This document shows, in pieces, positions 35,999-45,122 of a stretch of DNA of 64,000 bases. Below the pieces are notes generated by a model. That model had not been told where the DNA came from. It ran no database searches and saw only the letters and a list, made by a program, of their open reading frames with translations. The DNA lies in NCBI GenBank assembly GCA_963677655.1, contig OY782088.1, one strand, 5' to 3'. The translations under genes and the position numbers were made by a program. Positions within the stretch are counted from its first letter, which is position 1. Each line of letters starts with the position of its first letter. This DNA comes from Saccharicrinis sp963677655 (GTDB taxonomy: Bacteria; Bacteroidota; Bacteroidia; Bacteroidales; Marinilabiliaceae).

Positions 35999-36513
35999 TT
36001 AGTTTAATACCAAGATATATATTCAATTTTTTCTTTTTCATATTTCTACAGGTAATTATTCTGAATAAAATAGAGTTTTCAGGTTATATTAATCCGTATT
36101 TATATGTTCTGTTTATTTTGACATTACCTTTTGAAACACCAGGATGGCTTTTGTTGGTTTTAGCATCTATACTTGGTTTGAGTATTGATATGTTCTCAAA
36201 TACACCCGGTATGCATATGGCTGCTATATTGTTGATGGCCTATCTGCGTAAATTTGTATTAATGCGTATTTCTCCAAGAGATGGATATGAGGTAGGAACT
36301 TTACCTATACCCTCTTTTTATGGTTTTCCATGGTTTTTTAAATATGCCGGAGTTTTAGTAATTATCCATCATTTAATATATTTTTTTATTGAATCATTTT
36401 CATTTTCCAATATTCTTGAAGTATTAGGAAAAACACTTTTTAGTTCAGTTTTTACTTTACTTATTATGGGAATAACACTCTTGTTTAACTATCAAAAGCG
36501 CAGTAGAATTTAA
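35995..36513 (+). CDS. mreD: Rod shape-determining protein MreD
   Basis: A 172-residue integral membrane protein with about five helices, at the standard position between mreC and mrdA. The LGLSIDMFSNTPGMHMAAILLMAYLRK-like region (here read as overlapping segments) is the recognisable MreD core. The start ATG overlaps the mreC stop as ATGA, so translation is coupled. It belongs to the elongasome. Confidence 0.9.
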   Translation: MISLIPRYIFNFFFFIFLQVIILNKIEFSGYINPYLYVLFILTLPFETPGWLLLVLASILGLSIDMFSNTPGMHMAAILLMAYLRKFVLMRISPRDGYEVGTLPIPSFYGFPWFFKYAGVLVIIHHLIYFFIESFSFSNILEVLGKTLFSSVFTLLIMGITLLFNYQKRSRI

Positions 36514-36524
36514 AAGAGAGAGAA

Positions 36525-38369
36525 GTGGAAAATTTAAATAGAAGAACATTAGTTGTTGCCTTAATATTTATATTTATAGGAATTGCCTTTTTAATAAAGT
36601 TATTTATTCTTCAGGTTTATGATCCCTCATATAAATATTCTGCTGAAAGTAATACCCGTCGTGAGATTATTAATTATCCAGCACGAGGATTGGTTTATGA
36701 CCGAAATGGGAAACTTATAGTCTCCAATCAAGCAAATTATGATTTAATGGTAGTCCCTAGGGAATTAAAAGATATGGATACTATATCTTTTTGTAAAGCA
36801 TTAAATATATCAAATGATGATTTGAAAGGCTTGTTTCATGAAATGAGAATGAAACTGCGAAGTCGTAAAATTTCATCAATAAAACCATCAGTATTTTATA
36901 AACAATTATCTGCAGAACAATATGGATATTTACAAGAAAAGCTTTACAAGTTTGATGGTTTCTTTGTTCAACGTAGAACATTACGAAAATATGAATATCC
37001 TAATGCTGGTCACATCTTAGGATATATTGGTGAAGTTGGACCGAGTACTATTAAAAAAGATGATTACTACATTAATGGTGATTATCATGGGATCAATGGA
37101 ATTGAATCAACTTATGAACAATTCTTAAGAGGGGAAAAAGGATATAAGTACGTATTAGTTGATGTTCATGGGCGAGAAAAAGGTGCTTTTCGCGATGGTA
37201 AATTTGATATTCCTGCAGAAGCAGGAAAGGATATTAAACTAACTATTGATATTGATCTGCAAAAATACGGTGAAGAGTTAATGGCCAATAAAATAGGTTC
37301 TATTGTTGCTATTGAACCGGAAAGTGGCGAAATATTAACAATGATATCTGCTCCAACTTATGATCCTTCATTATTCGTTGGTAAGCAAAGGGCAGGTAAT
37401 TTTGCAGAATTAAGTACAGATTCATTAAAGCCTCTTTTTAATAGACCTATAATGGCATTGTATCCTCCGGGATCTACATTTAAACCATTAAATGCATTAA
37501 TTGGTTTGCAGGAAGGAGTAATTACTCCGGAATCAAAATTTGAATGTTATATGGGGTATTCTGTAGGTAGCTTTCATTTAGGTTGTCATCATCACCCAAG
37601 TCCCTTAGATTTGAGACATTCAATTTCAGGTTCTTGTAATGCATATTATTGTAATGTGTTCCGCAGAATTCTTGACAATCCTAAGAATGAAACAGTTCAG
37701 GATGGTTTTGAGTTATGGAAAAATTATTTAGTAGATTTTGGGTTTGGATACAAACTTGGAGTTGACTTTGCGAATGAAAAAAGAGGATTTGTTCCTAATC
37801 ATAAGACTTACGATAAAATTTATAATAAAAGTTGGTCCTCCTTAACCGTAGTTTCATTAGCAATTGGACAGGGTGAATTATTAGCAACACCAATGCAAAT
37901 TGCAAATCTTGCTGCTACAATTTCAAATAAGGGAAAGTTTTATACTCCACATATTATTAAGGATATTGAGAATGATACGATTCCTTCAAAATTTACTACA
38001 ATACACCAAACAAGTGTAGATACAAGTAATTTTACACCCATTATTGAAGGAATGGAATTAGCAGTTTGGGATACAGGTGGTAATACCGCAGGTATTGCTC
38101 GCATCCCGGGAATTAGAATTTGTGGTAAAACAGGTACTGCAGAAAATCCTCATGGTGAAGATCATTCTGTTTTTGTAGCTTTTGCACCTAAGGATAATCC
38201 AAAGATTGCTATAGCTGTTTATGTTGAAAATGGGGGTTTTGGATCTACTTGGGCAGCCCCAATTGCCAGTTTAATGGTTGAGAAATATTTGAAAAATGAA
38301 ATTGATCCATCCAGAAAATGGATTGAAAAAAGAATGTTAGAAGGAGATTTAATTCATGCCTCAAAATAA
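36525..38369 (+). CDS. mrdA: Penicillin-binding protein 2 (elongasome transpeptidase)
   Basis: Class B PBP of 614 residues that cross-links new peptidoglycan along the cell body. One membrane helix (VVALIFIFIGIAFLIKL) and the NYPARGLVYDRNGK pedestal motif precede the transpeptidase domain. Its catalytic serine is S317 in PPGSTFKP, followed by SCN in SGSCNAYYCN and KTG in CGKTGTAEN. The start is GTG at 36525, preceded by a purine-rich AGAGAGAG. No ATG exists before the membrane helix. It overlaps rodA by 14 bases. Confidence 0.96.
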   Translation: MENLNRRTLVVALIFIFIGIAFLIKLFILQVYDPSYKYSAESNTRREIINYPARGLVYDRNGKLIVSNQANYDLMVVPRELKDMDTISFCKALNISNDDLKGLFHEMRMKLRSRKISSIKPSVFYKQLSAEQYGYLQEKLYKFDGFFVQRRTLRKYEYPNAGHILGYIGEVGPSTIKKDDYYINGDYHGINGIESTYEQFLRGEKGYKYVLVDVHGREKGAFRDGKFDIPAEAGKDIKLTIDIDLQKYGEELMANKIGSIVAIEPESGEILTMISAPTYDPSLFVGKQRAGNFAELSTDSLKPLFNRPIMALYPPGSTFKPLNALIGLQEGVITPESKFECYMGYSVGSFHLGCHHHPSPLDLRHSISGSCNAYYCNVFRRILDNPKNETVQDGFELWKNYLVDFGFGYKLGVDFANEKRGFVPNHKTYDKIYNKSWSSLTVVSLAIGQGELLATPMQIANLAATISNKGKFYTPHIIKDIENDTIPSKFTTIHQTSVDTSNFTPIIEGMELAVWDTGGNTAGIARIPGIRICGKTGTAENPHGEDHSVFVAFAPKDNPKIAIAVYVENGGFGSTWAAPIASLMVEKYLKNEIDPSRKWIEKRMLEGDLIHASK

Positions 38370-39777
38370 TAGTTATATAAAATCAATAGATTGGATAACA
38401 GTAATAACTTACATTCTGTTAGTAGCTTTTGGGTGGTTCAATATTTATGCTGCCAATTATAATCCTGAAAATCCTGTATTTTTTGATGCGGGAAAAGAAT
38501 ATGCTAAACAGTTAATGTGGATTGCATTGTCGTTAGTTATTATTTGGGCAATCTTCATGACAGATAGTAAGTTTTTTGTAGCCTTTTCGTACTTTTTATA
38601 TGGCCTTTCTGTATTCTTATTGTTTACAGTTATCTTTTTAGGTAAAGAGATTAATGGTGCCAAATCATGGTTTGAATTAGGTCCTGTTAGATTTCAGCCT
38701 GTTGAATTGGCCAAAGTAGCCACTGCACTTTCTATAGCTCGGATAATGAGCCGGTATGATTTCTCCTTCAAAAAACGGTCAAACTTTTTACGTGTAGTAT
38801 TTATTTGGATGCTTCCAATTATCTGTATTTTATTGCAGAATGATACAGGAAGTGCTCTTGTTTTCTTCGTTTTTGTTCTGCCACTGTATAGAGAAGGTTT
38901 ATCGGGAAGTATACTTGTATTTGGTATTATAGCAGCTGTTGTGTCAGTACTTACTTTAGTATATCCAAATGTAATTATTATGTGGATCGTGATTCTTGGG
39001 ATCTATGTTTTTCTTAGTATTAAAGTTAACCTTAAATTGGTAGCACAAACAGCTATAGTTGGATTTGTTGGATCTGGGTTTGTTTATTTAGTATTTAGTG
39101 TTTTTGGTAAAGAACCAAAGTGGGATCTTATTACTTTATTTGCAGCTTTATGCATCTCAGTGTTTCTTGGAATAAAAGGATTAAGTAAACGATTAAAGCC
39201 TGTTTTACCCGCTTTATTATTTATGTGGGGAGCAATTGCTTTTACAATCTCAACAGATTATTTTGTTGAGGAAATATTATCTGAATATCAACGAAACAGG
39301 ATCAATGTTTTATTGGGTTTTAAAGATGATCCACTTGGAGCTGGATATAATGTAAATCAATCAAAAATTGCTATTGGTTCAGGAGGTTTACTTGGTAAAG
39401 GTTATCTGGACGGAACGCAAACAAAGTTTGATTTTGTACCAGAACAAAGTACCGATTTTATTTTTTGCACAGTAGGAGAAGAGTGGGGGTTTATTGGAAC
39501 TTCTTTTGTTGTTGTGTTGTTTGTGTTTTTAATGATCAGGTTAATTATATTGGCAGAAAAGCAACATTCTGTATTTAGTCGGATATATGGATATAGTGTT
39601 GCATCAATATTTTTCTTTCACTTTACAATTAATATTGGAATGACAATTGGATTAGCTCCTGTAATTGGAATTCCACTTCCATTTTTTAGTTATGGAGGTT
39701 CATCTTTATGGGGATTTACCACATTATTATTTATTTTCTTAAAATTAGATTCCAACAGAACGGAACTTATCAGGTAG
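38356..39777 (+). CDS. rodA: Rod shape-determining protein RodA (SEDS glycosyltransferase)
   Basis: A 473-residue SEDS-family peptidoglycan polymerase that works with PBP2. About ten to twelve membrane helices. Recognisable motifs are NGAKSWFELGPVRFQPVELAKVA (quoted in parts: NGAKSWF, RFQPVELAK), QNDTGSALVF, FVPEQSTDFIFCTVGEEWG (parts: PEQSTDFIF, GEEWGF) and GIPLPFFSYGGSS. It is about 100 residues longer than the E. coli protein because of extra membrane segments in the middle (about 200-310), a form I associate with Bacteroidota. Last gene of the elongasome operon. Confidence 0.95.
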   Translation: MPQNNSYIKSIDWITVITYILLVAFGWFNIYAANYNPENPVFFDAGKEYAKQLMWIALSLVIIWAIFMTDSKFFVAFSYFLYGLSVFLLFTVIFLGKEINGAKSWFELGPVRFQPVELAKVATALSIARIMSRYDFSFKKRSNFLRVVFIWMLPIICILLQNDTGSALVFFVFVLPLYREGLSGSILVFGIIAAVVSVLTLVYPNVIIMWIVILGIYVFLSIKVNLKLVAQTAIVGFVGSGFVYLVFSVFGKEPKWDLITLFAALCISVFLGIKGLSKRLKPVLPALLFMWGAIAFTISTDYFVEEILSEYQRNRINVLLGFKDDPLGAGYNVNQSKIAIGSGGLLGKGYLDGTQTKFDFVPEQSTDFIFCTVGEEWGFIGTSFVVVLFVFLMIRLIILAEKQHSVFSRIYGYSVASIFFFHFTINIGMTIGLAPVIGIPLPFFSYGGSSLWGFTTLLFIFLKLDSNRTELIR

Positions 39778-39795
39778 TTTCTTACATATTTTTAC

Positions 39796-39803
39796 TACTT
39801 TTG
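39796..39803 (+). promoter_or_regulatory. Candidate promoter -7 element of the KamA-like gene
   Basis: TACTTTTG, an exact TAnnTTTG match, 19 bases after rodA. It would give the KamA-like gene a long leader of about 245 bases that contains the 18-bp palindrome. Confidence 0.4.
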
Positions 39804-39888
39804 AGGAAAATTTGGGTTTTTAGCTGATAAATAACATTAAATCAGAGTGTTGTGTATGTTGCTAATTGAAAGTGGTCTGTTTGACAAA

Positions 39889-39906
39889 TTACAATAATTA
39901 TTGTAA
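39889..39906. promoter_or_regulatory. 18-bp perfect palindrome upstream of the KamA-like gene, probable operator
   Basis: TTACAATAATTATTGTAA is a perfect 18-base palindrome in the 277-base gap between rodA and the radical SAM gene. Such symmetry with an AT-rich centre is typical of binding sites for dimeric regulators. The regulator is not identified. Confidence 0.45.
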
Positions 39907-40054
39907 CTTAAAGAGTGGTCTTACCGATATGGGCGAATTAATACTTCATAATGATTAGAAAACGGTCTTTGATTTTTATTGAAGAATGGCGTTTCTTGCC
40001 TTAAAGTGATGTTGGCTATGAACTGATATATGGTATAACTTTTTAAAAGAAAGC

Positions 40055-41365
40055 ATGATGAAAAAGTATCAAACGTATACGTTACACAATTTTAAAAATA
40101 TCCCTCAAATTTCCTTGCTTTCAGAGGTGGATATTTTTAATATAGAGGTGGTTGGACATGTTCTTCCGTTTAAAACTAATAATTATGTAGTGGAAGAATT
40201 AATTGATTGGGAGAATTATCAAGATGATCCGATGTTTATTTTAAATTTCCCTCAAAAGGGGATGTTGTCTGAAAGCGATTTTAATCATATGGCAACATTA
40301 ATTAAATCAGGAGCTACAAATGAAATTTTGCGAGAGGAGGCAAATATAATTAGAGAAAACTTAAATCCTCATCCTGCTGGTCAATTGAAATATAATGTGC
40401 CAGAAATAGATGGAAATTTGCTACATGGAGCACAACATAAATATCGAGAAACTATGTTGTTCTTTCCTTCACAAGGGCAAACTTGCCATGCATATTGTAC
40501 ATTTTGTTTTAGATGGCCACAATTTACAAATATGCACGAGCTAAAATTCTCAATGAAAGAGGTTGATTTAATCATTGAGTATATAAAAAGACATCCAGAA
40601 ATTACTGATTTACTTATTACAGGGGGTGATCCAATGGTAATGAAAGCTAATATTTTTGATGCTTATATAACAAAGATATTAGAGGCAAAAATTGATCATT
40701 TAAGAACAATACGAATCGGATCTAAGTCTTTAAGTTTCTGGCCATACAGATATTTGTCTGATACAGATGCAGATGAGATGCTATCTGTTTTTGAGAAAAT
40801 TACAAATGCAGGAATGAATCTTTCGTTTATGGCGCATTTCAATCATCCTAGAGAGATAGAAACAGATGCTGTAAAGAAAGCAGTTAAAAGGATTCGTGAA
40901 ACCGGAGCAATTATTAGAACGCAATCTCCGATACTAAATCACATTAATGCAGATGGGCATGTGTGGGCTGAAATGTGGCAAAAACAAGTAGATTTGGGTA
41001 TGATCCCTTATTATATGTTTATTGCAAGAGATACTGGCGCTCATGATTATTTTGGAATTTCTTTAGTTAAAGCATGGAGTATATTTAAAAAAGCGTATTC
41101 ACATGTAAGTGGAATTGCCAGAACTGTTAGAGGTCCAAGTATGTCATGTAATCCAGGAAAAATTCGAGTTGTCGGGATATCAGAATTGAAGGGTGAAAAA
41201 ATTATGACCTTAGAATTTATTCAGGGCAGAAATAATGATTGGGTAGGCCGTCCATTCTTTGCTAAATACAACAATAATGCCCAATGGATTGATGAGTTGG
41301 AACCTGCTTTTGGTATGGATAGTTTCTTCTTTGAAGAGGAGCTTGCTGAAATGCTATTAAAATAA
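40055..41365 (+). CDS. KamA-family radical SAM protein (lysine 2,3-aminomutase-like)
   Basis: A 436-residue radical SAM protein with the site CHAYCTFC (C144, C148, C151), followed by FRW where lysine 2,3-aminomutase has TRR. DLLITGGDPMVM matches the family's LLTGGDPL segment, and RIGSKSLSFWPYR and GAIIRTQSPILNHIN match the aminomutase core. The glycine-rich PGGGGK segment that carries the PLP lysine of lysine 2,3-aminomutase is absent; the nearest candidate is K369 in CNPGK. It is therefore family-level only, and the substrate is unknown. Monocistronic, with a strong terminator. Confidence 0.85.
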   Translation: MMKKYQTYTLHNFKNIPQISLLSEVDIFNIEVVGHVLPFKTNNYVVEELIDWENYQDDPMFILNFPQKGMLSESDFNHMATLIKSGATNEILREEANIIRENLNPHPAGQLKYNVPEIDGNLLHGAQHKYRETMLFFPSQGQTCHAYCTFCFRWPQFTNMHELKFSMKEVDLIIEYIKRHPEITDLLITGGDPMVMKANIFDAYITKILEAKIDHLRTIRIGSKSLSFWPYRYLSDTDADEMLSVFEKITNAGMNLSFMAHFNHPREIETDAVKKAVKRIRETGAIIRTQSPILNHINADGHVWAEMWQKQVDLGMIPYYMFIARDTGAHDYFGISLVKAWSIFKKAYSHVSGIARTVRGPSMSCNPGKIRVVGISELKGEKIMTLEFIQGRNNDWVGRPFFAKYNNNAQWIDELEPAFGMDSFFFEEELAEMLLK

Positions 41366-41403
41366 TTTTAATACAAGCGCATTATATATGCGTAAAACAT
41401 TAG

Positions 41404-41449
41404 CAATCATATATTATCAAAATATTAGATAATGTATGATTGTTTTTTT
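41404..41449 (+). terminator. Rho-independent terminator after the KamA-like gene
   Basis: A 15-bp stem (41404-41418 with 41428-41442, one G-T pair), 9-base loop and seven T. Confidence 0.92.
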
Positions 41450-41464
41450 ATTTAAATATTAAAC

Positions 41465-41472
41465 TATTTTTG
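41465..41472 (+). promoter_or_regulatory. Promoter -7 element of the 41501 gene
   Basis: TATTTTTG, exact TAnnTTTG, 28 bases before the TTG start at 41501. It supports that start by placing the transcript begin only about 20 bases upstream. Confidence 0.45.
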
Positions 41473-41500
41473 TCGCAAGTAAATTTTAAATAAAATCGAT

Positions 41501-42454
41501 TTGCAATTTTTTCAAAAATACTCTAAAGTTTTAAAGCTTATAGCTAAAATAGTTTTATCCGCTGTAGCTTTATACTACGTTTTTAATAAGATAGATTTTC
41601 AGGAAACCATAAGTGCAGTTGCCGGATTAAATATTGGACTTTTAATTCTTGCAGTTTTACTATATGCTTTATCACAAGTAATAAGTTCATATCGTTTAAA
41701 TACCTTTTATAGATTCCTCTCAATAAAAATTAGTTTGGTTGCCAATGTTAAATTGTATTGGCTTGGAATGTTCTATAATATGTTTCTTCCCGGAGGTGTT
41801 GGTGGAGACGGTTATAAAGTATTTTTATTAAATAGGTATTATAAAACATCAGTAAAGAGATTAATAGGAACCATTTTTGCAGACAGACTGAGTGGTTTGG
41901 CAGTTATTGTAATATATATCTGTGCACTAGTTTACTTTATAGATTATGATTTAGGAAAATCAGGTATTCCGGAAGGGGGAATAAAAGCCGTGCATCAATT
42001 TTTATTGTGGATAAATCCATTTTTAAAGTACTTTGTTGTTTTTATCCCTATTATATTTATTGGTTATTACTTATATCTTAAACTATTTAGTGCGCATTTA
42101 GCACCAGCAGCATGGCGTGTATTTGCATTGTCATTACTTATTCAAGCCTTACAGATGATCTCAGCTATTCTTATTCTTAAGTCAATGGGAACTGAACTTA
42201 CAGGTAGGCAGGAGGATTATTTATTTCTTTTTTTCCTTTCAAGTATCATGTCTGCAATTCCAATATCTCTAGGCGGGTTAGGACTTAGAGAGGTTACCTT
42301 TATGTTTGGATCTCAATATCTTGGCTTAAATGAAGATCATGCTGTGGCATTAAGTTTAATATTCTATCTTATATCGCTATTTATCTCTTTATTAGGAGGT
42401 TTATATGCATATAAACCTTCAATAATATTTGAAAAAGAGGATACTTTACTTTAA
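41501..42454 (+). CDS. Flippase-like / lysylphosphatidylglycerol synthase transmembrane family protein
   Basis: A 317-residue membrane protein with about eight helices. The family core is visible: SYRLNTFYRFL, then LYWLGMFYNMFLPGGVGGDGYKV (here in parts: GMFYNMFLPGG, GGDGYKV), DRLSGLAVI and the C-terminal IPISLGGLGLREVTF. This is the UPF0104/MprF-type membrane domain without a synthase domain, related to proteins that handle lipids or glycolipids. Substrate unknown. The start is TTG at 41501: the frame has a stop shortly upstream and no ATG before the first helix. Confidence 0.85.
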   Translation: MQFFQKYSKVLKLIAKIVLSAVALYYVFNKIDFQETISAVAGLNIGLLILAVLLYALSQVISSYRLNTFYRFLSIKISLVANVKLYWLGMFYNMFLPGGVGGDGYKVFLLNRYYKTSVKRLIGTIFADRLSGLAVIVIYICALVYFIDYDLGKSGIPEGGIKAVHQFLLWINPFLKYFVVFIPIIFIGYYLYLKLFSAHLAPAAWRVFALSLLIQALQMISAILILKSMGTELTGRQEDYLFLFFLSSIMSAIPISLGGLGLREVTFMFGSQYLGLNEDHAVALSLIFYLISLFISLLGGLYAYKPSIIFEKEDTLL

Positions 42455-42469
42455 AGTATTATCCTCTTT
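42434..42469 (+). terminator. Stem-loop overlapping the stop of the 41501 gene
   Basis: AAAGAGGAT / ATCCTCTTT arms, with a second inner pairing TACTTTA / TAAAGTA. The stem begins before the stop codon and has only a short T stretch after it. Confidence 0.55.
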
Positions 42470-42608
42470 CAAGCATAGTAACAATAGTTATTTGTACTTT
42501 TTTATCTGAATGACATTTAGCTACTTAAAGTGTCGGTTGATTTTATTAATTGCTGAAAATAAGTGTTCCCAATAAATCCAGCGTCAATGATCTAAAATCA
42601 AAGATCTC

Positions 42609-42638
42609 TTGTAATAACAATTTAAGTAGTTAATTTTG
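42609..42638 (+). promoter_or_regulatory. priA promoter
   Basis: TTG at 42609-42611, a 19-base spacer and TAATTTTG at 42631-42638: both elements are exact. The ATG at 42645 is only 7 bases past the -7 element, so the mRNA would be leaderless or nearly so. Confidence 0.65.
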
Positions 42639-42644
42639 CTTGAA

Positions 42645-45113
42645 ATGAAAACGGTGTATTTCGCAGATATTATTTTACCTGTACCTCTTCCAAGATTATT
42701 TACTTATGAAATACCGGAAGATTGGATTTCTAATGTAGAAATTGGAACTAGGGTAATTGTACCTTTTGGAAAAAAGAAAATATATTCAGGAATCATTTAT
42801 TCTCTTCATGATACCAAACCAGAAGGTTATGAAACTAAAGAAATAATATCTGTATTAGACGAAAAACCTGTTGTAAATGAGTTTCAGTTAAATTTCTGGA
42901 ATTGGATTGCTCAATATTACATGTGTACTCTTGGAGAGGTGTATAAAGCAGCTTTACCTTCAGGACTCAAACTTGAAAGTGAAACTAAAGTTCATTATAA
43001 TAAAGAATGGAATACAGACGAACTACTTTCTAAAAAAGAGAACTTAGTTCTGGATTATTTAGCCGAAAATAACACAGCAACCATACAGGAACTTAATAAT
43101 CTGACTGATTTAAAGAATTCTTTACCGATTATTAAGTCTCTATTAGATCGCGAAGCTGTTTTTATTAGTGAAAGATTAAAAGATGGTTACAAACCTAAAA
43201 CAAAAAAAATAATCAGGCTATCTGAAGAATATTATAAGGAACAAAAAATACAAAATGCTTTTACAGATTTAAGTAAGGCTAAAAAGCAGTTAGAAGTGTT
43301 GATGACCTTTTTTACATTAATAGGAGGCGCAAATTCGTCTAATTTTAATAAGGTAATTGATAAAAACGAGCTTAAGGAAAAAAGTAATGCCACTGCAACT
43401 CAAATTAAGGAATTAGTTAAGAAGGGGATTTTTATAGAAGAAGAAGAGCAAGTTTCAAGACTGACAAAGTTTAAGGATTCCTTAAGAGGATTACATATTC
43501 TGAATGAATCTCAACAGAAAGCTTATAATGAAATAAACAATCTTTTTACAGAAAAAAATGCGGTATTACTACATGGTGTTACTTCTAGTGGTAAAACAGA
43601 AATATATATACACTTAATAAAAGAGCAATTAGATAGAGGAAAGAAAGTACTTTATTTGCTTCCGGAGATTGCTCTAACAACTCAGATAACTTCCCGATTA
43701 AAAAAAGTATTTGGAGATGAATTAGGAATATATCATTCTAAATATACGGATGCAGAAAGGGTTGAAGTTTGGAACGATATTTTAAATAATAAGAATTATA
43801 AGGTTATAGTCGGAGTCCGTTCATCTGTATTTTTACCTTTTGATAATCTTGGCTTAATTATAATAGATGAGGAACATGAAAATACTTATAAGCAATATGA
43901 TCCCGCTCCAAGATATCATGCTCGTGATGCAGCAATGGTTTTAGCACATTTACATAATGCTAAAGTTTTGCTGGGTACAGCAACTCCATCACTAGAAACA
44001 TATCATAATGTCCAGTTAGGAAAATATGGTTTGGTTGAACTTTTAGTCCGCTATGAAGGAATTCAGTTACCTAATATTCTTACTGTAAATGTGCGAGAAG
44101 AGCGACGCAAGAAAAAGATGAGTTCAAATTTTTCTCCTGTTTTAGTGGAAAATATCAATCAAGCCTTGGAAAATAATGAAAAGGTCTTGTTGTTTCAGAA
44201 TCGCAGGGGATTTTCTCCTTATTTAGAGTGTAATCAATGTAGTTGGGTCCCTAAATGTGATTATTGTGATGTAAGTATGACTTACCATAAGCATAATAAC
44301 CAATTAACATGTCACTATTGTGGGAATTCATATTCATTACCTCGAGTTTGTAATGCCTGCGGATCACCAGCATTGGAAACAAAAGGTTTTGGAACTGAAA
44401 AGATTGAGGAGGATATAAAAATTATTTTTCCGGAAGCGAAAGTTGCACGAATGGATTTAGATACATCCAGAACCCGTAAGTCGCATGAAACAATAATTGG
44501 TAATTTTGAACGAGGTGAGATAGATATACTAATTGGAACCCAAATGATTTCTAAAGGATTAGATTTTGACCATGTTAGTGTGGTTGGAATTCTAAATGCT
44601 GATAGCATGTTGAACTATCCTGATTTCAGAGCCTATGAACGCAGTTTTCAGCTGATGTCGCAGGTGAGTGGTAGAGCCGGTCGTAAGAAAAAACAAGGTA
44701 CTGTTATCTTACAAACTTCAAATCCGGATAATGTAGTTATTATGGATGTTATTAATAATAACTTTAAGCATCATTTTCAAACGCAGATGGAAGAACGAAA
44801 TGCTTATAAATACCCTCCATACTATAGATTAATACATTTAACGGTTAAACATCGCAATCAGAATACAGTTAATCAGGCTTCTGATTATTTAGGAGAATAT
44901 CTTAGGTCTGTATTTAATCATAGGGTAGTTGGTCCTCAAGCTCCAACTATTAGTAAAATTCAAAATTGGCATTTACGTAAAATTATGCTTAAAATCGAAA
45001 ATGGAGTATCTTTAGTTAAAGTAAAAGAACTTATCGGTGAGGCTATTACAACCTTAGTATCACATCCTGGTTTTAAAGCTACTGTTGTACAGGCTGATGT
45101 TGATCCAATGTAG
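42645..45113 (+). CDS. priA: Primosomal protein N' (replication restart helicase PriA)
   Basis: 3'-5' DNA helicase that reloads the replisome at collapsed forks. An 822-residue protein. The N-terminal DNA-binding domain contains ADIILPVPLPRLFTYEIP. Helicase motif I is GVTSSGKTEIY, motif II DEEHENTYKQ, followed by PRYHARD and GTATPSLET. The zinc-binding region has the paired cysteines CNQCSWVPKCDYC and CHYCGNSYSLPRVCNAC. Then GFGTEKIEEDI and ISKGLDFDHVSVVG. Start is the ATG at 42645; a TTG three codons upstream overlaps the promoter and is unlikely. Confidence 0.96.
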   Translation: MKTVYFADIILPVPLPRLFTYEIPEDWISNVEIGTRVIVPFGKKKIYSGIIYSLHDTKPEGYETKEIISVLDEKPVVNEFQLNFWNWIAQYYMCTLGEVYKAALPSGLKLESETKVHYNKEWNTDELLSKKENLVLDYLAENNTATIQELNNLTDLKNSLPIIKSLLDREAVFISERLKDGYKPKTKKIIRLSEEYYKEQKIQNAFTDLSKAKKQLEVLMTFFTLIGGANSSNFNKVIDKNELKEKSNATATQIKELVKKGIFIEEEEQVSRLTKFKDSLRGLHILNESQQKAYNEINNLFTEKNAVLLHGVTSSGKTEIYIHLIKEQLDRGKKVLYLLPEIALTTQITSRLKKVFGDELGIYHSKYTDAERVEVWNDILNNKNYKVIVGVRSSVFLPFDNLGLIIIDEEHENTYKQYDPAPRYHARDAAMVLAHLHNAKVLLGTATPSLETYHNVQLGKYGLVELLVRYEGIQLPNILTVNVREERRKKKMSSNFSPVLVENINQALENNEKVLLFQNRRGFSPYLECNQCSWVPKCDYCDVSMTYHKHNNQLTCHYCGNSYSLPRVCNACGSPALETKGFGTEKIEEDIKIIFPEAKVARMDLDTSRTRKSHETIIGNFERGEIDILIGTQMISKGLDFDHVSVVGILNADSMLNYPDFRAYERSFQLMSQVSGRAGRKKKQGTVILQTSNPDNVVIMDVINNNFKHHFQTQMEERNAYKYPPYYRLIHLTVKHRNQNTVNQASDYLGEYLRSVFNHRVVGPQAPTISKIQNWHLRKIMLKIENGVSLVKVKELIGEAITTLVSHPGFKATVVQADVDPM

Positions 45114-45122
45114 AAACAGGAT

